Below are positions 8,042 to 13,138 of a stretch of 15,886 nt of DNA, piece by piece (position 1 is the first letter of the stretch; each line of letters starts with the position of its first letter). Location: NCBI GenBank assembly GCA_964520785.1, contig CAZFQG010000153.1:1-15886 (forward strand). Direction: 5' to 3'. The position numbers and the translations under genes are program-made. Below the pieces are notes generated by a model. The model made no database searches and had not been told where the DNA came from. It saw nothing but the letters and a program-made list of their open reading frames with translations. This DNA comes from CAZFQG01 sp964520785 (GTDB lineage Bacteria; Planctomycetota; Planctomycetia; Pirellulales; Thermoguttaceae).

Positions 8042-8235
8042 TTATCCTACTTTCGCGGATATCTTCTTCGCGATTGCCAGTGCTTTGTCAAACGCGGGAA
8101 TTGGGGCTGACGTATCGGTTTCGTCCGGACGATCGCGGTGTTTCAGCGTCCCGCCAATCCAAAACCCTGGTGTTGACAAAGCACCAGTACCACCTCGCCC
8201 TCGACGATGTGGCTTTCCGTGGAGGGCGGATACAC
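8042..8235 (-). pseudogene. Possible frameshifted small ORF
   Basis: Two adjacent minus-strand frames look protein-like. The first begins at GTG 8235 and runs 30 codons to a TGA at 8143 ('VYPPSTESHIVEGEVVLVLC', then 'QHQGF'). The second continues as 'GFWIGGTLKHRDRPDETD' and ends '...FDKALAIAKKISAKVG' with TAA at 8042. One added base near 8160-8170, in the AAAACCC run, would join them into a 64-residue protein. GGGGG lies just upstream of the GTG. I do not recognise the product. Third-position GC is near 50% in the second part, lower than in neighbouring genes, so it may be chance or an old remnant. Confidence 0.28.
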
Positions 8236-8324
8236 AGAACCCCCAATAATAGGGGTGTGTAATGAGAGTCACTTGGCAGATTCCAAACCAGGTCCCGTGA
8301 CGGGATGACGAGCCCCAGGGGGGA

Positions 8325-8355
8325 ACGCAACACGTTGAAAGGAAACGCGTTGCGT
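8325..8355. other. Strong hairpin, 12-bp stem
   Basis: ACGCAACACGTT (8325-8336) and AACGCGTTGCGT (8344-8355) pair over 12 positions with one mismatch around a 7-nt loop. No T-run follows on either side, so a standard intrinsic terminator is unlikely. It may be a structural RNA element or a protein-binding site upstream of the flavoprotein gene. Confidence 0.6.
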
Positions 8356-8510
8356 CTCTTGAGGTAACGATGCCCTGGAACAATCTTGGTACTGAGGATT
8401 CGGCTATTCCGCCGAGCATTCCTTGATTTCCGGCTCTGGCCGGGTATGCTGGGGTTAGTTCATGCCGACTCAGTCGCCTTCATCCTGCTTCCCGCCTCCT
8501 GTCACCATAC

Positions 8511-10064
8511 ATGCCCTCCATTTGGATCGACGACCACGAAATCCCCTTTTCCGACGGTGCCACGATTCTCGAGGTGGCCCATTCGGCCGGAATTGAGATT
8601 CCGACGCTCTGCTACCAGGAGGGATGCCCCCCTTCCACATCCTGTCTCGTGTGCGTCGTCCGGCTCGACTCCGGCAAGCTGGTCCCTTCCTGCGCAACGC
8701 AGGCGACGGACGGACTTCGCGTCGAGTGCGACACGGACGAGGTCCGTCGCGTGCGAACGGCGGCGTTGGAATTGCTCCTGAGCGATCACTTGGGGGACTG
8801 CATCGCCCCCTGCCGGCTCGGCTGTCCCGCCGGGATGGATATTCCGGCCATGCTCCGCGCAATCGCGGAGGAAGACACGACGAAGGCCGCACGAATCGTC
8901 CGCCGCGATATCGCCATCCCGGCCGTTCTCGGACGCATCTGCCCCGCCCCGTGTGAAAAGGTCTGCCGCCGCGGCACCCTCGACGCGGCCGTCTCCATTT
9001 GCGGGCTGAAGCGGTTCACCGCCGACGCGACGCTCGCCCTTCCAGCCAGTCCCGAGACGGCTGCGCCTTCGGAAAAGAAGGTCGCCGTCGTCGGTGCCGG
9101 TCCAACCGGGGTCTGTGCCGCGTTCTACTTGAATCGTTTGGGCCATGGCGTGAGCGTCTTCGAGTCGCGGTCCCGGCCCGGCGGACGACTGTTGGAGATC
9201 GCGGCCGAGACCGGTTCGGGGCTTTCCCCGGAAACTCTCGAGGCCGAGATGGCCCAGGTCCTCGCCGGAATCGACGTGCGGCTGGCCACGAGAGTAGGAC
9301 CCGACATATCTCTGGACGTGCTCCGCGGAGAATACGACGCGGTCCTTTTGGCCCTCGGCGCAGAGGCATCCGGCCAGGCGGGCCAGTGGAGCCTGCCGGC
9401 GGCCGGTCGCGGATTGCAGGTACTTGAAAACGGTTTTTCGACCGTGCTCGACGGCGTTTTCGCCGCCGGAATGGCCGTCCGTGGCAAGGGAATGGTCATC
9501 CGCAGCGCGGCCGACGGCAAGGAGGCGGCCGCGGTAATCGACCGGCATCTTCGCGGTTCCACGGAGGACGAACGTGCCAACATCGGCGTCTACACGACGA
9601 AGGTGGGCCGGTTGACGGCTGAAGAAACTCAGACTTTGTTTCCGCCCAAGAGCAGCGCGGAGCGTCAAGAGACCCCAGCGGACGGGTTCGCGCCGGACGA
9701 CGCACGAGCACAAGCCGCGCGGTGCCTGGGTTGCGGCTGCATGGCGACGCGCAAGTGCCGGCTCCGCCAGTATGCGGCCGAGTACGGCGCCCAACCAGGC
9801 CGCTACCGAGGGTCGCGCCGCCAGGTCGGTCCGGTCCAACATGCTTGCGGCGTCGTCTATGAACCGGGCAAGTGCATCGACTGCGGGTTGTGTACGCAAA
9901 TCACCTCGCGGTCCTCCAAAACGCTGGGGCTGACGTTCGTCGGCCGCGGATTCAACGTCCAAGTCAGCGTTCCGTTCAACGGATCGCTCGAAGAAGCGCT
10001 CGGCCCCCTGGCCGAGGAATGCGTCAACGCCTGCCCCACGGCGGCGTTGCGATTCGATAAGTAG
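8511..10064 (+). CDS. Iron-sulfur flavoprotein: 2Fe-2S + shortened GltD-like + 4Fe-4S
   Basis: This 517-residue protein looks like an electron-transfer enzyme of the NuoG/GltD group. Residues 1-75 form a 2Fe-2S domain with C34, C45, C48 and C61. Residues ~95-170 match the GltD N-terminal cluster region ('DCIAPCRLGCPAGMDIPAML'; 'GRICPAPCEKVCRRG', C144, C148, C152; 'ICGLKRF'). An FAD fold follows ('VAVVGAGPTG' 191-200, 'FESRSRPGG'). After 'YDAVLLALGA' (275-284) only ~28 residues remain before 'VLDGVFAAGMAVRGKG', where GltD proteins have their NAD(P)H-binding domain. The C-terminus has C405, C408, C410, C416, then 'CIDCGLC' (455-461) and 'CVNACP' (504-509). ATG 8511 has no clear ribosome site. 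No partner subunit is adjacent. Function is unassigned; domain calls are firm. Confidence 0.85.
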   Translation: MPSIWIDDHEIPFSDGATILEVAHSAGIEIPTLCYQEGCPPSTSCLVCVVRLDSGKLVPSCATQATDGLRVECDTDEVRRVRTAALELLLSDHLGDCIAPCRLGCPAGMDIPAMLRAIAEEDTTKAARIVRRDIAIPAVLGRICPAPCEKVCRRGTLDAAVSICGLKRFTADATLALPASPETAAPSEKKVAVVGAGPTGVCAAFYLNRLGHGVSVFESRSRPGGRLLEIAAETGSGLSPETLEAEMAQVLAGIDVRLATRVGPDISLDVLRGEYDAVLLALGAEASGQAGQWSLPAAGRGLQVLENGFSTVLDGVFAAGMAVRGKGMVIRSAADGKEAAAVIDRHLRGSTEDERANIGVYTTKVGRLTAEETQTLFPPKSSAERQETPADGFAPDDARAQAARCLGCGCMATRKCRLRQYAAEYGAQPGRYRGSRRQVGPVQHACGVVYEPGKCIDCGLCTQITSRSSKTLGLTFVGRGFNVQVSVPFNGSLEEALGPLAEECVNACPTAALRFDK

Positions 10065-10095
10065 GTTCCGCCCGCCGGGACGAACCCCTTGATGC

Positions 10096-10117
10096 GACAC
10101 GGATTCGCGTCCGTGTC
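10096..10117. terminator. Hairpin downstream of the flavoprotein gene
   Basis: GACACGGA (10096-10103) and TCCGTGTC (10110-10117) form a perfect 8-bp stem with loop TTCGCG, 32 nt after the flavoprotein stop. No U-tract follows, so it may be an atypical terminator or an mRNA-stabilising hairpin, or a palindromic site before the esterase gene. Confidence 0.4.
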
Positions 10118-10133
10118 ATGATATCGCGGAATT

Positions 10134-10163
10134 CCCCAACTCGAAAGGCCCCAACTCGAAAGG
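10134..10163 (+). repeat. Tandem 15-bp duplication carrying the ribosome site
   Basis: CCCCAACTCGAAAGG is repeated perfectly at 10134-10148 and 10149-10163. The second copy places GAAAGG 7 nt before the esterase ATG at 10171, a usable Shine-Dalgarno. The first copy is a spare, out at -23. Confidence 0.85.
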
Positions 10164-10170
10164 CTTTGCC

Positions 10171-12855
10171 ATGAGACACCGACTACTCCCGCTGCTGTTG
10201 CTTTTGGTTGCCGTCCCATCCCTCCATGCGGCCGAATGGTCCGTCCCGGATGCGGCCCTAGCGGAGTATTTCGCCCTGGAAACACGGAAGCTGCAAGAGA
10301 CCTGTCTGGCGGAGGTTCAGTCGGCCGATGACTGGATCGCCAAGTGCCAAGCCTACCGCGTGGAACTGTTCGAGATGCTGGGGCTCGATCCGATACCGCC
10401 GAAGACCGACTTGAATCCGACCATTACCGGCCGGGTCGAACGCGGGGACATCGTCGTCGAGAAACTCCATTTCCAGTCCCGGCCCGGGTTGTACGTGACG
10501 GCGAACCTCTATCGGCCCAAGGAGCAGGAGGGCCCGTTGCCGGGCATCCTCTACGTCTGCGGCCACGGCAGCGTGAAGAAGGACGGAGTCAGTTATGGGA
10601 ACAAGGCAAGTTACCAGCACCACGCGGCCTGGTTCGCGGAGAACGGCTACGTCTGCCTGATTATCGATACGCTCCAACTCGGCGAGATCGAGGGAATTCA
10701 TCACGGCACCTATAAGTACGGCCGCTGGTGGTGGAACAACCGCGGGTACACGCCGGCCGGCGTCGAGGCGTGGAACTGCATTCGCGCGCTTGATTATATG
10801 CAATCGCGGGAGGAGATCGACCCCGAGAAACTCGGCGTGACCGGCCGAAGCGGCGGCGGGGCGTACAGTTGGTGGATCACGGCGCTGGACGAGCGGATCA
10901 CGGCTTCCGCCCCCACCGCCGGCGTGACGGATATGCAAAACCACGTCGTCGACGGCTGTGTCGAGGGGCACTGCGACTGCATGTTCCAGGTGAATACCTA
11001 CCGCTGGGACTACCCGAAACTCGTCGCGCTGGCCGCCCCGCGGCATCTGCTGGTGTGCAACACCGACAACGATTCCATCTTCCCCCTCGACGGCGTCACC
11101 AGGTGTTTCATGAAAGCCCGGCGGGTCTATGAACTGCTCGGGAAACGGACCAACATCGGTTTGGTGATCGTGCCGGGGCCACACAAGGACACCCAGTCGC
11201 TGCGCGTCCCGGTCTTTACGTGGTTCAACCAGCATCTGAAAGGCATGGACGCCCCGATCGCCAAACTGGCCGAAAAGCGATTCACGCCGGAGGAACTCAA
11301 GGTCTTCGCCGAGTTGCCGCGGGACGAGCTGAATACGAAAATCGACGAGACGTTCGTGCCGGCCGCCGAACCGCCGGTCCCGGAGTCGAAGGAGGCCTTC
11401 GCCGAAATGCGCGAAGGCTGGATGAACGCGCTTCGCGAAAAGGTCTTCCGCGGCTGGCCGGCCGAGCCCGGCGGGCTGACCCTGGAAAAAACCGGCGAAA
11501 CCCGTTTCGGACCATTCCGGCGGGTCGAATGCGTTTTCACGAGTCAGGAGGCCGTCCGCTTGCCCCTCCTGGTCTTTCTTCCGGAAACGGCCCGGCCGAA
11601 GCGCGTGCGGGTGGTCGTGCCGGACGACCCGGCATGGACCGAATACGAGCGGATGAACGCCGCGGCGGCTGCACCCCAGCCGGAGTGGCCGGCGGATGAA
11701 ATCCGCGTCCTCGTCGCGGCCAGAGGCATCGGCCCGGCCGGCTGGAAGGCGGACGAAAGGAAACGGACGCAAATCCGCCGCCGCTTCATGCTATTGGGGC
11801 AGACCCTCGACGGAATGCGGGCATGGGACGTCCGCCGCGGAATTCAGGCGATTCGAGAATTGGCCGAGACGAAGTCGCTCCCGCTGGTTCTGGAAGCCAA
11901 CGGCGCGATGGGAGGGATCGCCCTGTATGCTTCGCTGTTCGAACCGGACATCGCCGCGCTCCACCTGGTCGACTGCCCTACGACCCATCGCGAGGGGCCC
12001 ATCTTCCTGAACGTCCGCCGCTTTTTGGACATGCCCCAGGCCCTGGCCATGGCGGCCGAGCGGTCGGAACTGATCCTCGGCCGAACCGACGAGCGGACAT
12101 GGCCCTATCTTCTTGAGACGGCCGAACGGCTCGGGTTGCCGAAGGAGCGGATTCGCATCGAAGAGGCCGATTTCAAGGCCGATACGTACCACTCGGAAGC
12201 GGCCGGAGTCACGATTCCCTACCGCCTGCTGGCGCCGAAAGCGTCAGATGCCGCCAGCAATTCTCGGCCGCTTATTCTGTTCCTGCATGGTGCCGGAGAA
12301 CGGGGTACCGATAATGCCGCGCAGCTCGTTCACGGTAAGGCTTTCATGCGCAAGGCGGCCGCGAAGGGGTGCTATGTGCTGGTTCCCCAGTGCCCGCCGG
12401 AGATGGTCTGGGCCGGTCGGCACTGGTCGGAAAAGAAGGCTTCGCTGACGGCCGAGCCCTCCGCCCCCATGAAGGCGGTCATGGAACTCATTGGCGAGCT
12501 GGAAAAGCGGCATCCTATCGACCCGAAGCGGCGCGTCATCCTGGGTCTGTCGATGGGCGGCTACGGCACATGGGACGCGATCCAGCGGTGGCCCGAGAAG
12601 TTCATCGCGGCCGCTCCGATCTGCGGGGGAGGCGACCCGGAAAACGTCGCCCAGCTCAAAAACCTGCGGATATGGGTCTTCCACGGTGAACGGGACGTTC
12701 TCGTCCCGCCCGTCCGTTCGCGGAGCATGGTAGAAGCGCTCAAAACGGCGAACGGCGACGTGAAATACACGGAATACCCCGGCGTGGGGCACAACTCGTG
12801 GGTTCCGGCATTCGCGGAAGAGGGCCTGCTGGAATGGATGCTGGGGGAAGAATGA
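10171..12855 (+). CDS. Secreted multi-module alpha/beta-hydrolase (acetylxylan-esterase-like plus CE1-like)
   Basis: The 894-residue protein has a Sec signal peptide, residues 1-20, likely cut after 'SLHA'. Residues ~75-360 form an acetylxylan-esterase-like hydrolase with nucleophile S227 in 'TGRSGGG', probable acid D301 and H338 in 'GPHKD'. Residues ~430-665 resemble a second hydrolase fold, but its elbow reads 'EANGAMGG' with A579 in the serine position, so it is probably inactive. Residues ~675-894 are an esterase domain of the CE1/feruloyl-esterase-PHB-depolymerase kind: 'LHGAGERG' (705-712), S794 in 'GLSMGGYG', D842 and H874 in 'GVGHNSW'. A role in removing acyl groups from polysaccharides is likely; the substrate is not shown. 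GAAAGG supplies the ribosome site. It stands alone, with no transporter or other glycan gene nearby. Confidence 0.85.
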   Translation: MRHRLLPLLLLLVAVPSLHAAEWSVPDAALAEYFALETRKLQETCLAEVQSADDWIAKCQAYRVELFEMLGLDPIPPKTDLNPTITGRVERGDIVVEKLHFQSRPGLYVTANLYRPKEQEGPLPGILYVCGHGSVKKDGVSYGNKASYQHHAAWFAENGYVCLIIDTLQLGEIEGIHHGTYKYGRWWWNNRGYTPAGVEAWNCIRALDYMQSREEIDPEKLGVTGRSGGGAYSWWITALDERITASAPTAGVTDMQNHVVDGCVEGHCDCMFQVNTYRWDYPKLVALAAPRHLLVCNTDNDSIFPLDGVTRCFMKARRVYELLGKRTNIGLVIVPGPHKDTQSLRVPVFTWFNQHLKGMDAPIAKLAEKRFTPEELKVFAELPRDELNTKIDETFVPAAEPPVPESKEAFAEMREGWMNALREKVFRGWPAEPGGLTLEKTGETRFGPFRRVECVFTSQEAVRLPLLVFLPETARPKRVRVVVPDDPAWTEYERMNAAAAAPQPEWPADEIRVLVAARGIGPAGWKADERKRTQIRRRFMLLGQTLDGMRAWDVRRGIQAIRELAETKSLPLVLEANGAMGGIALYASLFEPDIAALHLVDCPTTHREGPIFLNVRRFLDMPQALAMAAERSELILGRTDERTWPYLLETAERLGLPKERIRIEEADFKADTYHSEAAGVTIPYRLLAPKASDAASNSRPLILFLHGAGERGTDNAAQLVHGKAFMRKAAAKGCYVLVPQCPPEMVWAGRHWSEKKASLTAEPSAPMKAVMELIGELEKRHPIDPKRRVILGLSMGGYGTWDAIQRWPEKFIAAAPICGGGDPENVAQLKNLRIWVFHGERDVLVPPVRSRSMVEALKTANGDVKYTEYPGVGHNSWVPAFAEEGLLEWMLGEE

Positions 12856-13051
12856 GACGTGAGGTTCGAGTTCTGGGGCAACTTTGATACGACCTGGAGC
12901 CGTCGAGACCCCCCTTCGCGTACCGGTATCGCCAAGCGGACTTCGTCTGTCTCCAACTTCTTGCCGTTGAAGGCCGGCCACGGCACCTCTCGGCACCGTA
13001 TTGCCCAATCCCGAAAAAAAGTTACACTTTATCAATTACACATGGAATTAA

Positions 13052-13081
13052 TTGTCAAGAATGTTTTAACAATACTATTTA
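13052..13081 (+). promoter_or_regulatory. Candidate leuS promoter in AT-rich patch
   Basis: TTGTCA (13052-13057, 5/6 to -35 consensus) is followed after 18 nt by TATTTA (13076-13081), a weak -10. An inverted repeat CAATTA/TAATTG (13033-13038 and 13049-13054) overlaps the -35. The patch 13010-13090 is far more AT-rich than the surroundings, which fits a promoter. Nothing else is seen in the 283-nt gap. Confidence 0.35.
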
Positions 13082-13138
13082 CTTTGGCTTGAGAACATCA
13101 CTTTTTCGCAAGCCACCCTTGTCAGAATCTACAGAACC

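Larger units (their letters stand above)
7992..8510. other. 519-nt intergenic region with several hairpins
   Basis: No intact gene is evident here. Local inverted repeats are unusually dense: 8167-8187 (CTGGTG/CACCAG), 8196-8228 (CGCCCTC/GAGGGCG), 8231-8261 (TACAC-ACCCC/GGGGT-GTGTA with a 3-nt bulge), 8293-8304 (TCCCG/CGGGA), 8325-8355 and 8400-8415. The minus strand also holds a broken small reading frame (8042-8235). I looked for RNase P RNA, tmRNA and SRP RNA signatures and saw none. Confidence 0.5.

Noticed and set aside
8042..8420. Known structural RNA (RNase P, tmRNA, SRP RNA, group II intron domain V)
   Set aside because: None of the conserved core sequences of these RNAs could be found on either strand, and no reverse transcriptase or IscB-like gene is near.
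8502..10100. 532-codon minus-strand frame
   Set aside because: Antisense shadow of the iron-sulfur flavoprotein, which has clear motifs.
10258..11772. 504-codon minus-strand frame
   Set aside because: Antisense shadow of the secreted hydrolase; no motif.
12856..12986. Minus-strand protein-like frame ('KKLETDEVRLAIPV')
   Set aside because: Codon use is fair, but the frame runs on antisense into the hydrolase gene and has no recognisable domain or stop of its own in the gap.
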